From the NCBI GenBank assembly GCA_031401035.1, contig JANNRA010000145.1, forward strand, positions 1-34,245: a DNA stretch of 34,245 nucleotides, read 5' to 3'. Shown in pieces: positions 16,029-23,947 of this stretch; within the stretch, counting starts at the first letter, position 1; each line of letters begins with the position of its first letter. The notes below the pieces were generated by a model that saw only the letters and a list, made by a program, of their open reading frames with translations, ran no database searches and had not been told where the DNA came from. Source of the DNA: JANNRA01 sp031401035 (GTDB lineage: Bacteria > Desulfobacterota > Binatia > HRBIN30 > CADEER01). The position numbers and the translations under genes were made by a program.

Positions 16029-18826
16029 ACGCACCGCGCGGCCGCGCCACGCCGTTCGCCATCCCGCTGCGCCGCCCGTTGGCGGCCGGCGGGCGGACGA
16101 TCACCGTGCGGCACGGCCTGCTGATCGAGCTGCGCGACGCGAACGGGCACCTCGGCTTCGGCGAGGCCGCGCCCCTGCCCGCCGCCGCCGCGCCCGACTG
16201 GCGGCGCCAGCCGGCGCTGCGCGCGGCGCTCGAGGCGGCCTTCCTCGACCTCGAGGCGCGCGTCGCCGGCCTGCCCCTGTACCGGCATCTGGTCGGCCCG
16301 GACTTGGGCGGCAGCTGCGACGGGAGCGTCGCCGTCAACGCACTGCTCGACGGCGGTGACTGCGCTTCTGGAGGGCGCCGCCCCGGCGGCGCCTGTTGCA
16401 ATGAATTGGCGTTGCCCCAGGCATCAGGCGCCGACGCGGCGGCGCCCTCCAGGCCCTGTGTCGCGGCGCAGGCGCGCGCGTTTGTCGCCGCCGGATTCCG
16501 CTGCCTGAAGCTCAAGCTCGACGTGGGCGATGCCGATGGTGCCGTGCGGCGCGTCGCCGCCGTGCGCGCCGCGGTCGGACCGACGGTCGCGCTGCGCGCC
16601 GACGGGAATGCGGCGTGGAGCCTCACCGACGCCGTCGCGCTGCTGCGCGCCCTCGCGCCGTTCGACCTCGAGTACGTCGAGCAACCGGTGGCGACGATCG
16701 ACGAGTTGGCGGCGCTGCGACAGGCCGTCTCCGTGCCGCTCGCCGCCGACGAGTCGGTCAGCGACGCGGCGGCCGTGGCGCGCATCGCCGGGCGCGGCGC
16801 GGCGGACGTGATCGTGCTCAAGCCGGCGCTGCTCGGCCTGCGGCAGAGCCTGGCAGCAGCCGCGGTGGCGCGCGACGCCGGGCTGGCGGTGGTCATCACC
16901 TCGACGCTCGACAGCGGCGTCGGCATCGCCGCCGCCGCCCACCTCGCCGCCGCGCTCGGCATCGATCGCCCGTGCGGCCTGGCGACGGCGGCGCTGCTCG
17001 CCGGCGACCTCGCCGATCCGTCGCCAGCGATCCTGGGCGGCGTCCTGCGGCTGCGCGACGCACCCGGCCTCGGTGTCGACCTCGATCGTGAGGCGTTGGA
17101 GCGCTGGCGCAGCGGCCCGACGCGGGCGCTCAGCGAGCTGCTGGCGACGCGCCCTGCTGCCGGTGAGCGTCCCCGCGCCGCTGGTTGTGATCCCCTCACC
17201 CTGTCCCTCTCCCTGCGGGAGAGGGGACCCTCGGTGGCCGCGCGCAGCTCCCCACGTCCCCTCTCCCGCAGGGAGAGGGACAGGGTGAGGGAATCTGACT
17301 CGCCCGCAGCCTCAGCCAGCACCTGGCTCGAACACCGGGCCGCCACGCACGGCGCCCACACGGCGCTCGTCTGCGGCGACCGGCGGCTCGACTTCAGCAC
17401 GCTGGCGGGGCGTGCCGCGGACGTTGCCGCGCGCCTGCGCGGCCTCGGCGTCGGGCGCGGCGACCGCGTCGCGCTGCTGGTCGGGGCGCGGCTCGAGTTC
17501 GCCGAGCTGCTGCACGGCATCACGCGCCTCGGCGCCGTCGCCGTGCCGCTCGGGCCGCGCCTCACCGCCGTCGAGGTCGGCACCATGCTCGCCGCCTGCC
17601 GCTGCACGGCGCTGCTCTACGACCGCGAGACTGCCGCCACGGCGGCGGCGCTGCCGATCGGTCTGGTGGCCAAGCGCGCCGCGCTCGACGGCGCGCCGAT
17701 CGCCGGCGACCAGTGCCTCGAGGCGCTGCCGGCCGCGGCGCGCCGCCACGCCACGTGGCCGGCGCTCGACGCGCCGCACAGCGTCGTCTTCACCTCCGGC
17801 AGCAGCGGCGCGCCGCGGCCGGTGACGCTGAGCGCCGGCAATCATCTGTGGAGCGCCCTCGCCTCGGCGACCGTGCTCGGCGTGCGCGACGACGATCGCT
17901 GGCTCGCCTGCCTGCCGCTGCACCACGTCGGCGGCCTCTCGATCCTCATGCGCAGCCTGGTCCTCGGCATGCCGGTCGAGCTGCACGAGCGCTTCGACCC
18001 GGCGCGCGTCAATGCCGCCGTCGACGCCGGTGCGACCCTCGTCTCACTCGTCGCCGCCATGCTGCAGCGCGTCCTCGAGGCGCGCGGCGCGCGCCCCTTC
18101 CCGCCGCATCTGCGCGCCGTCCTGCTCGGCGGCGGCGCAGCTCCGCGCGCCCTGCTCGAGGAGTGCGCGCGGCGCGGCGTGCCGCTGGCGCCGACCTACG
18201 GCATGACCGAGTGCGCCTCGCAGATCGCCACCCGCGCCCCCGGCGACGCCGACGCCGACGGCGACGCTGATGGCGCGCGCGGCGACGGCGTCTGGCCGCT
18301 GCCCGGCGTCAGCCTGCGCCTCGCCGGCGCCGCCGCCGCGGGTGACGTCGGCGAGATCCAGGTGCGCGGCCCGATCGTCAGCCGCGCCGCCGCCGGCCGC
18401 GACGGCTGGCTGCGCACCCGCGACCTCGGCGCCTTCGACGCCGCCGGCCGTCTGGTCGTCGTCGGCCGCGCCGACGACGTCATCATCAGCGGCGGCGAGA
18501 ACGTCCACCCGCGCGAGGTCGAACGCGCCCTCGAATCGCACCCGTGTGTCGCCGAGGCCTGCGCTTTCGGCCTGCCCGACGCAGACTGGGGCGAGGTCGT
18601 CGCGGCCGAGGTGTGCCTGAAGCGCGGCAGCGACATCGACGTCGAGACGCTCCGGCAGCACGCCCGCCGGGCGCTGGCCGGGTTCAAGCTGCCGCGTCGC
18701 CTCGCGGTCGTCGCCGACTTCCCGCGCAGCGCGGCGGGCAAGATCCAGCGCCGCGCCGTGCGCGCCGCGGCGCTGGACGACGCCGAATCAGGTCCGGCCG
18801 TCGCGGCGTCGCGGCCGCGACCGTAG
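16025..18826 (+). CDS. menC-menE: Fused o-succinylbenzoate synthase and o-succinylbenzoate-CoA ligase
   Basis: One 933-codon reading frame covers two menaquinone enzymes. Residues about 1-367 are MenC (OSB synthase, enolase superfamily): CLKLKLDVG with the Lys pair, LRADGNAAW, EYVEQP, ADESV and the late Lys in VLKPALLG are all present. About 33 residues (113-145) interrupt the MenC domain and are encoded by a palindromic repeat. Residues about 428-925 are MenE (OSB-CoA ligase, ANL superfamily): VFTSGSSGAPRPV, TYGMTE, the RTRDLG segment, GGENVHPREVE and the catalytic Lys in GKIQRR. The linker (about 390-422) is encoded by a second palindrome. There is no stop codon between the domains. Separate MenE translation from GTG 17285 (513 residues) is possible, but MenC would still read through. 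The start overlaps the menA stop. Domain functions are secure; whether the product is one active chain is not known. Confidence 0.88.
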   Translation: MNAPRGRATPFAIPLRRPLAAGGRTITVRHGLLIELRDANGHLGFGEAAPLPAAAAPDWRRQPALRAALEAAFLDLEARVAGLPLYRHLVGPDLGGSCDGSVAVNALLDGGDCASGGRRPGGACCNELALPQASGADAAAPSRPCVAAQARAFVAAGFRCLKLKLDVGDADGAVRRVAAVRAAVGPTVALRADGNAAWSLTDAVALLRALAPFDLEYVEQPVATIDELAALRQAVSVPLAADESVSDAAAVARIAGRGAADVIVLKPALLGLRQSLAAAAVARDAGLAVVITSTLDSGVGIAAAAHLAAALGIDRPCGLATAALLAGDLADPSPAILGGVLRLRDAPGLGVDLDREALERWRSGPTRALSELLATRPAAGERPRAAGCDPLTLSLSLRERGPSVAARSSPRPLSRRERDRVRESDSPAASASTWLEHRAATHGAHTALVCGDRRLDFSTLAGRAADVAARLRGLGVGRGDRVALLVGARLEFAELLHGITRLGAVAVPLGPRLTAVEVGTMLAACRCTALLYDRETAATAAALPIGLVAKRAALDGAPIAGDQCLEALPAAARRHATWPALDAPHSVVFTSGSSGAPRPVTLSAGNHLWSALASATVLGVRDDDRWLACLPLHHVGGLSILMRSLVLGMPVELHERFDPARVNAAVDAGATLVSLVAAMLQRVLEARGARPFPPHLRAVLLGGGAAPRALLEECARRGVPLAPTYGMTECASQIATRAPGDADADGDADGARGDGVWPLPGVSLRLAGAAAAGDVGEIQVRGPIVSRAAAGRDGWLRTRDLGAFDAAGRLVVVGRADDVIISGGENVHPREVERALESHPCVAEACAFGLPDADWGEVVAAEVCLKRGSDIDVETLRQHARRALAGFKLPRRLAVVADFPRSAAGKIQRRAVRAAALDDAESGPAVAASRPRP
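16368..16452. repeat. Palindromic repeat copy inside the MenC coding region
   Basis: The left arm begins CTGGAGGGCGCCG at 16368 and the right arm ends CGGCGGCGCCCTCCAG at 16452; the arms pair across most of 28 bases. The left arm carries the family's GGCGCCTGTTGCA end. The reading frame stays open through it, encoding Gly/Arg/Ala/Pro-rich residues between MenC segments NALLDGGD and VAAQARAF, which are normally close together. The complete insert is about 99 nt, a multiple of three. Confidence 0.8.
17193..17291. repeat. Second type of palindrome forming the MenC-MenE linker
   Basis: 36-bp arms 17193-17228 and 17256-17291 are perfect or near-perfect inverted repeats around a 27-nt centre. Each arm has an inner CTCCC-TGC-GGGAG dyad. 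The start CCCTCACCCTGTCCCTCTCCC resembles REP-like elements common in GC-rich proteobacterial genomes (from memory). It is unrelated to the TGGAGGGCGCCG family. It lies in frame and encodes the linker, with residues such as LTLSLSLRERG and PLSRRERDRVRE. Confidence 0.85.
17271..17287 (+). promoter_or_regulatory. Possible internal ribosome site and GTG start for MenE
   Basis: GGGAGAGGG (17271-17279) lies 5 nt before an in-frame GTG at 17285. If used, MenE would be made separately as a 513-residue protein, near its usual length of about 480-500. Both signals lie in the palindrome's right arm, so secondary structure could mask them. Confidence 0.3.
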
Positions 18827-19462
18827 CACGTACCAACCGAGGCCGCTGAGCGCCGCGATCAGCGCGCCGAGCCCGGCCGGGCCGGCGAGCGGCGCGCCGA
18901 CGACCGTGCCGTTGACCGTGACGAACTTCGAACAGGTACTCGCCATGCCGTTGGTGTCCGTGGCGGTGCACTTGACCTCGGTCACACCCGACTCGAAGAT
19001 GCTGCCCGGCGGCGGGCTGCAGGTGTTGCTTGCGAGCGGCGCGCAGGTTCCCGTGGCTTCGGCGAGATCGTAGTCGATGCGGATCGGCTGGCCGGGAGCG
19101 TGCCCGACGTCGAAGGTCTGGTCCGAGCAGTTCACCGTCGGTCTGTCGATGACGATGACGTTGAATGAGCACGTCGTCATGGCCGTGTTCGACGCGGTGC
19201 AGGTGACGATGGTATTCCCAGCCGGAAAGGTCGATCCCGACGCCGGGGCGCACGTGACGGTGCCGCAGGAGCCACTGGTGGACGGGGCGGAGTACGTTAC
19301 CGCCTTCGAGCACACCGCCCCTTCACCATTGACGATCAGGTTGGCTGGGCAGGTCAGCGTGCACGGGATGGCCGCCACGGGCGCCGGCATGCCGATCGCC
19401 AGGTAAGCGAGCGCCAAGACCACCACCGTCCCCGCATGTCGCTTCGACTTCTGGCTTCGCAT
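18788..19462 (-). CDS. HYR-domain secreted or surface protein with C-terminal membrane anchor
   Basis: A 224-residue exported protein. A signal peptide (about residues 12-31) precedes two HYR-like beta-sandwich repeats (about 35-112 and 113-190), each with Cys pairs and typical phrases such as GSTFPAGNTIVTCTA and GSIFESGVTEVKCTATDTNG. The end is a hydrophobic helix (GLGALIAALSGLGWYVL) followed by RSRPRRR, an arrangement like C-terminal sorting tails or simple anchors. The HYR fold is associated with adhesion in extracellular proteins; a role here is unknown. The ATG at 19462 follows GGGAGGGG closely; a GTG one codon before is possible. Its last 39 nt overlap the 3' end of menE on the opposite strand, so the genes are convergent. 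Confidence 0.8.
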   Translation of the reverse strand: MRSQKSKRHAGTVVVLALAYLAIGMPAPVAAIPCTLTCPANLIVNGEGAVCSKAVTYSAPSTSGSCGTVTCAPASGSTFPAGNTIVTCTASNTAMTTCSFNVIVIDRPTVNCSDQTFDVGHAPGQPIRIDYDLAEATGTCAPLASNTCSPPPGSIFESGVTEVKCTATDTNGMASTCSKFVTVNGTVVGAPLAGPAGLGALIAALSGLGWYVLRSRPRRRDGRT

Positions 19463-19694
19463 CACCCCTCCCGTCGTCCCTGTCGTATCCCAAGCCCGTC
19501 CGCAGCGCCGTCGGCTAGCACAAAGTCGTGCCTCAGGTCGAATGGACCGGTCCGGCCGCCCCGCTGCAATCAGGCGCGCGCCGTATTGTGCCCCGGCACG
19601 CGTTCACGATGGCGCGAATCCGGACGGAATCGAAGGTGCGGTGCGCCGCGAGATGTCTTCGCCATGTGGTCTCGATATTGCTTAATCGCCCCCC

Positions 19695-21524
19695 GTGGTG
19701 GACGAGCCCTCCCTCGAGGCTGCCTATCGGGGCGAGACCGAGCATCTGACGGCCGAGCGGCTACCGATGGCGGTCGGGCTGTGCCTCGGCCTGCTGGGGG
19801 CCTCGGGGGTCTTCGAGTACGTCCTGTACCCCGACCACAGGCGGGTCTTCCTCGGTCTCTACGCGGCGCAGGTCGTCACCCTGCTGACGCCGCTGCTGTG
19901 GCGGCGCGCCCTGCTGCGGCGCGGCTGGCTGTTGCGGGTCAACGTCATCGCCTGGTGTCTGCTGGCGGTACTGGTGCATTCGTACGGCGCCCTCACCGGG
20001 CTGCCGCGCGAGCTCATCGTCCTGGCCGCCATCTGCCTGATGAGCGGCGCCTCGTTGCTGCTGCCCTGGGGCGTGCGCGGCCAGGGGGCGTTGGTGGCCA
20101 CCTCGGTGACGGCGATGGCGGCGCTGTTGTGGGTCGACCCGCCGATCGCCGTGCCAGCCGCCTACCTGCTGTTCGCCGACGCGGCGGCCGGTGCCATCTC
20201 GCTGTTCGGCGCCTACTACCTCGACCTGCACCGCTTCGCGATCTTCGTCGAGACGACGCGGCGCGAGGACGAGGTGTCGGTGAGCCAGAGCCTGGTGGCG
20301 ATCGCGCGCGAGATCAACGACGCGCTCGACGCCGACGACGTGCTCGACCGCATCGCCGACGTCATCCGCAGCGCTGTGCGCGCCTCATGGAGCGTCATCA
20401 TCCTGCGCGAACCGGGCCGCGACGGGCACGTCATCGTCGGCACCGCCGGGCAGGTGCCGGCGCCGATCGCCTCGCTGCGCGGCGTCGAGTTCGACGCCGC
20501 CGCCTTCCCGCTCGTCGAACGCGTCCTGCGCGAGCGCGACGTCGCGCTCAGCGACGAGGACGACGACCCCGACGTGGCGGCGCTGCTGCAGCGCTGGGAG
20601 ACGCGCTCGCTGCTCGGCGCCGCCTTGCTGCGCCGCGAGGTGACGGTCGGCATCCTGCTCGCCGGCACGCAGATCGGCACGGCGCGCTTCGCCGATCGCG
20701 GCCGCGCGCTGGCGCGCGGCGTCGCCCAGCATGTCGCCATCGCCCTCAACAACGTCCGCCTGGTGCACGACCTACGGCGCGCCAACAACCTCAAGTCCGA
20801 GTTCCTCTCCACCATGTCGCACGAGCTGCGGACGCCGTTGAACGTCATCATCGGCTACGCCGACCTGTTGCGCGACGAGGCCTTCGGCCCGGTCCACGGC
20901 GAACAGCCCGGCGTCCTCGGCCGCCTGCGCGACAACGCCCACTCGCTGCTCGAATTGATCAACGCGACGCTCGAGGTGAATCGCCTCGAGGCGGGCCATG
21001 CGGGCGTCCAGGTGCGCGAGGTCGACCTGCGCACGCTGCTCGCCGAGCTGCAGCAGGAGACCGAACAGCTGCCGCGCCATCCCGGCGTGACACTGCGCTG
21101 GGAGGTGCCGCGCGGCAGCGACCTGGTGCGCACCGACCCGGTAAAGCTCAAGATCGTCGTCCGCAACCTGGTCGGGAACGCACTCAAGTTCACCCGCCGC
21201 GGCACGGTCACCGTGACGGTCGCCTTCGACGTGCGCGGCCGCCTCCTCGACGTACAGGTAAGAGATACCGGCGTCGGTATCGCCCCCGAACAGTTGCCGC
21301 GCGTCTTCGAGATGTTCCACCAGGCGCCGAGCGACGCGACGACCAACGGCGTCGGGCTCGGGCTCTACATCGTCAAGCGCTTCGTCGAGCTGCTCGGCGG
21401 CCAGGTGAGCGCCGACAGCCGACCCGGCGAGGGATCGCTGTTCCGCCTCTCGCTGCCGGCCGGCGTCGTGCTGCCAGCCCAGCCGGTGTCGATCGAGTCG
21501 CGCCGGATGCGGAAAACGGCGTAG
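19695..21524 (+). CDS. Orphan membrane sensor histidine kinase with GAF domain
   Basis: A 609-residue sensor kinase from a GTG start (19695; another GTG follows directly). About six membrane helices (residues about 20-180) form an N-terminal membrane sensor. A GAF-like domain follows (about 200-360: SQSLVAIAREINDALDADDVLDRI... to AQHVAIALNN). The HisKA domain has STMSHELRTPLN with phospho-acceptor His376, and the HATPase domain has the N box NLVGNALKF, G1 DTGVGI and G2 GVGLGLYIVKRF. No response regulator gene is adjacent, so the partner is unknown. No clear Shine-Dalgarno precedes the start; the first ATG (MAVGLCLG, residue 25) would begin just before the first helix and is an alternative. 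The signal sensed cannot be told. Confidence 0.9.
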   Translation: MVDEPSLEAAYRGETEHLTAERLPMAVGLCLGLLGASGVFEYVLYPDHRRVFLGLYAAQVVTLLTPLLWRRALLRRGWLLRVNVIAWCLLAVLVHSYGALTGLPRELIVLAAICLMSGASLLLPWGVRGQGALVATSVTAMAALLWVDPPIAVPAAYLLFADAAAGAISLFGAYYLDLHRFAIFVETTRREDEVSVSQSLVAIAREINDALDADDVLDRIADVIRSAVRASWSVIILREPGRDGHVIVGTAGQVPAPIASLRGVEFDAAAFPLVERVLRERDVALSDEDDDPDVAALLQRWETRSLLGAALLRREVTVGILLAGTQIGTARFADRGRALARGVAQHVAIALNNVRLVHDLRRANNLKSEFLSTMSHELRTPLNVIIGYADLLRDEAFGPVHGEQPGVLGRLRDNAHSLLELINATLEVNRLEAGHAGVQVREVDLRTLLAELQQETEQLPRHPGVTLRWEVPRGSDLVRTDPVKLKIVVRNLVGNALKFTRRGTVTVTVAFDVRGRLLDVQVRDTGVGIAPEQLPRVFEMFHQAPSDATTNGVGLGLYIVKRFVELLGGQVSADSRPGEGSLFRLSLPAGVVLPAQPVSIESRRMRKTA

Positions 21525-21560
21525 GTTCCGCGCCGCGAGCGTGCCCTGCGGCGCTCCGGT

Positions 21561-21623
21561 GGAGGGCGCCGCGCCGTCGGCGCCCGTTGCATGAAGCCAA
21601 GCGCCTCCGCTGCAACAGTCGCC
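21561..21623. repeat. Palindromic repeat copy with degraded right arm
   Basis: The left half-unit GGAGGGCGCCGCGCCGTCGG continues to CGCCCGTTGCATG. A decayed right arm is seen at 21611-21623 (TGCAACAGTCGCC, 10 of 13 matching). It lies between the convergent kinase and oxidoreductase genes, ending 3 bases from the oxidoreductase stop codon, and may serve as the terminator for both. Confidence 0.65.
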
Positions 21624-21625
21624 GC

Positions 21626-22915
21626 TCAGGCGGGAGACGCGGCAACCATCGTCGCGACGCGCCGGCCCAGTTCCACCGCGTAGTTCGTGCCGCGGTCCCA
21701 CGGGTAGACCTGGCTCATGCTGGCCAGCCACAGGCCGGCCATCGGGGTCTGGATGGCCGGGATGTTGCGCGAGTGGTTGAGCAGCGGCACCGGCTGCGCG
21801 TACTCGGCGCGCCACACCCAGGTCTGCTTCACCCAGCTGCGGTCGAAGGCCGGGTTGAAGCGCGCCAGGGCGGGCAGGAAGCGCTCCAACAGCGCCTCGG
21901 GCGAGAGCTGGAAATGCTCGTGGTCGGGCGGCAGGTAGTCGCCGCAGTAGAGGATGTGGTCGCCGCCGTAGTGCTCGCGCGGCAGGAAGTTGGTGTGCTC
22001 GACCAGGGCCAGAAAGGGGAAGCCGGCCTCCTTCGGCAGGTTGAACCAGTAGTGCTCGGTGAGGCGCTGGGTGAGCGTCAGCACCATCACCACCGCCCCC
22101 AGGCTCTTCAGCCCGGTGAGCTGCGCCTTGTAGGCGTCGGGAAGCTGCGGCGCGATGCGCGCCAGCAGGCGCGGCGCGGTCGTCGCGATGCAGTGGTCGG
22201 CGACGACAGGCCCGCTCGGCGTCGCCAGGGTCAGCGTGCCGTCGGGGTTCGGCGTCACCTGCGTCACCGGCGCATCGAGCGCGATGGTCGCCCCCTGCGC
22301 CTGCACGCGCTCGGCGAGCAGATCGAGGAAGGCCTGGAAGCCCCCCTGGAACGTGCCGAGCTTCATGGTGCGCGATTTGATGCGCGCCCACAGCCAGGCG
22401 AGGTTGATGTCGCGGTAGTACTCCTCGCCGAACTTACCGATCAGCATCGGCCGCCACACCGCCTCGTAGGCGCGCTTGCCGAGCCAGCGCGTCAGCCAGG
22501 CGTCGGCGGTGTGCTTCTCCAGCGCGACGCCGTTGGGCAGCGCCTTGAAGTAGGCGCCGACGGCGCCGAAGCGCGCCACGTCGAGCCACGAGAAGCCGGG
22601 AAAGGTGATCCAGCGCTGCGGCGAGTCGAACGGGTAGAACTGGCCCTGGTGGTAGACGACCGTGGACGGGCGCCGGAACAGCACCTTGTCGCGCACGCCG
22701 AGCTCGTCGATGAGGCCGAGGATGGACGCGTCGGACTGGAACCAGTGGTGGTAGAACTTCTCCAGCGTCCAGTCCCAGTGGTCGGCCTTGAAGCCGGCGG
22801 CGAGCCCGCCGACGCGGCTACCGGCCTCGAAGACCTGCACCCTGTGCCCGGCCCGGGTCAGGTCATAGGCGGCGGCGAGGCCGGCCGCGCCGGCTCCGAT
22901 GATCGCAATGCGCAT
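21626..22915 (-). CDS. NAD(P)/FAD-dependent oxidoreductase (amine oxidase / protoporphyrinogen-oxidase-like)
   Basis: A 429-residue flavoprotein with the N-terminal dinucleotide motif IIGAGAAGLAAAYDL followed by VFEAGSRVGGLAAGF, as in the amine oxidase, phytoene desaturase and UDP-galactopyranose mutase superfamily. The middle WRPMLIGKFGEEYYRDINLAW and the closing GLWLASMSQVYPWDRGTNYAVELG match a subgroup of protoporphyrinogen-oxidase-like proteins frequently found beside glycosyltransferases and DUF2298 genes (from memory); a DUF2298 gene occurs 7 kb away here. The start at 22915 (ATG) is preferred; a GTG three codons earlier would add MRI. Substrate is unknown; a sugar-lipid or polyprenoid role is inference. 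Confidence 0.85.
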   Translation of the reverse strand: MRIAIIGAGAAGLAAAYDLTRAGHRVQVFEAGSRVGGLAAGFKADHWDWTLEKFYHHWFQSDASILGLIDELGVRDKVLFRRPSTVVYHQGQFYPFDSPQRWITFPGFSWLDVARFGAVGAYFKALPNGVALEKHTADAWLTRWLGKRAYEAVWRPMLIGKFGEEYYRDINLAWLWARIKSRTMKLGTFQGGFQAFLDLLAERVQAQGATIALDAPVTQVTPNPDGTLTLATPSGPVVADHCIATTAPRLLARIAPQLPDAYKAQLTGLKSLGAVVMVLTLTQRLTEHYWFNLPKEAGFPFLALVEHTNFLPREHYGGDHILYCGDYLPPDHEHFQLSPEALLERFLPALARFNPAFDRSWVKQTWVWRAEYAQPVPLLNHSRNIPAIQTPMAGLWLASMSQVYPWDRGTNYAVELGRRVATMVAASPA

Positions 22916-23021
22916 GATCCGCACAGAGCTACCCGATGCGCCTGTGCCTTGCCAGCCGGTGTGGCATCAGGTGATGAGGCCTCTCGCTACTGGCCACGGA
23001 TCCGCGCACGTCCCCTAGCCA

Positions 23022-23062
23022 TGGAGGGCGCCGCCCCGTCGGCGCCTGTTGCATTGAGGCAC
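23022..23062. repeat. Half-unit of the dispersed palindromic repeat
   Basis: TGGAGGGCGCCGCCCCGTCG continues to GCGCCTGTTGCATTGAGGCA. It keeps the internal GGCGCCG/CGGCGCC dyad, but no right arm follows. It lies between the oxidoreductase start and the end of the HEPN gene. Confidence 0.75.
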
Positions 23063-23101
23063 TGACGACGGTCCGGGGCCTGACCGGCCAGTCATGCACG
23101 C

Positions 23102-23485
23102 TCAGCGTTCGTTGCGCAGGACTTCGAGCAGCGCAGCGATCGCGGAGGCGTAGGCGGCAAGCCTGCTATGGATCTTCTCCGCCGTCGCCTCGCGGTAGCT
23201 GTGCGACGCGCGGTTCCGGTCTTCCAGCATGTCGAGCCACAAACGATCGTCGTCAATCCAGCCAAGCTGAAAAGCGGCCTGCCAGGCTCGCCTGGGCGAG
23301 GCCACTTCGAGGCCCTGAACGAGCGCCGCAGCAGCCACGGCCTTCCACGCGAGTTCGAACGTGAATTCGAAGCGCTGAATGGCTGCGTCGCGCGTCCACT
23401 CTGTCTTCGGCTGGGCCAACGCATCGAGAAGCCGCGCCAGGGCAGAAGCGAGATCGGCGAGGCGCGTGGGGAGGTCGGACGCCAT
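23102..23485 (-). CDS. hepT: HEPN-domain toxin of the MntA/HepT type (HI0074 family)
   Basis: A 127-residue all-helical HEPN protein of the HI0074 'nucleotidyltransferase substrate binding' family: RFEFTFELAWKAV at 38-50, GWIDDDRLWLDMLEDR, and the motif R90-x4-H95-x-Y97 (RNRASHSY). In characterised MntA-HepT systems HepT is an RNase toxin with this motif, and the antitoxin adenylylates the tyrosine of RX4HXY; both key positions are present. It begins 6 nt after the mntA stop codon on the same strand. The usual HepT length is about 130-150. Activity here is inferred from family and pairing. Confidence 0.85.
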   Translation of the reverse strand: MASDLPTRLADLASALARLLDALAQPKTEWTRDAAIQRFEFTFELAWKAVAAAALVQGLEVASPRRAWQAAFQLGWIDDDRLWLDMLEDRNRASHSYREATAEKIHSRLAAYASAIAALLEVLRNER

Positions 23486-23491
23486 GGCGAT

Positions 23492-23785
23492 TCAGAGAGG
23501 GACCGTGGTCAGCATGGCCTGGCTGCGGAATTGTTCCGAAACCGACTTGAGGTCGACGACCTCGAAGCGATGCAGGGTGGGAAGGTCGTCGAGATCGGCG
23601 TGGATTCGCTGCAGCGTATGACCGGGAAGTTCGTCGGGGCCGAGGATGCCGATGTCCCAGTCCGCGTTTGCGGCGGCACTCTGGCGAGCCCGCGATCCAA
23701 ACAGGAATGCCCGGTACTCGGGGGACGGCAGGTGCCGCCTGACGATGGTCCGGATGCTGTCCAGGTCGGGGGTGGTGGTCGTCAT
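23492..23785 (-). CDS. mntA: MNT-domain nucleotidyltransferase antitoxin
   Basis: A 97-residue minimal nucleotidyltransferase with the diagnostic GSX10DXD motif (G30-S31, then D42-W-D44). The third acidic residue may be in the later segment HRFEVVDLKSV. In known pairs this enzyme adds AMP groups to the HepT tyrosine to neutralise it. The gene precedes hepT by 6 nt. No clear Shine-Dalgarno precedes the ATG, and the promoter must lie in the region starting at 23786, which also carries a repeat and a decayed HEPN-like fragment. HI0073-type 'DNA polymerase beta-like' is an equivalent name. Confidence 0.85.
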   Translation of the reverse strand: MTTTTPDLDSIRTIVRRHLPSPEYRAFLFGSRARQSAAANADWDIGILGPDELPGHTLQRIHADLDDLPTLHRFEVVDLKSVSEQFRSQAMLTTVPL

Positions 23786-23878
23786 CGCGATCGCGTGAGC
23801 AGCCTAGCGATGGACCGGCGGGTGGGCAATCGCCGCGCTGCCCCTGGACGACGATTCTGCGAGGGGCGCTGCCCGATC

Positions 23879-23947
23879 GCGAGCGGTGGAGGCGCTCACG
23901 GCCAGTGCCCCAGCGGGGCGCGGCGGACCCGAGCAAGGTGCGTCCGG
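23879..23947 (+). repeat. About 70-bp repeat, copy 1 of 2
   Basis: GCGAGCGGTGGAGGCGCTCA through GGTGCGTCCGG matches the reverse complement of 29129-29197 at about nine positions in ten. It lies upstream of the mntA-hepT pair and directly before the decayed HEPN-like fragment. Neither copy has a stem-loop of the palindromic family; identity of the element is unknown. Confidence 0.7.

Noticed and set aside
16361..16459. Intein or group II intron in menC
   Set aside because: Only about 99 nt, without splice-site residues or intron domains, and it matches a dispersed palindromic repeat.
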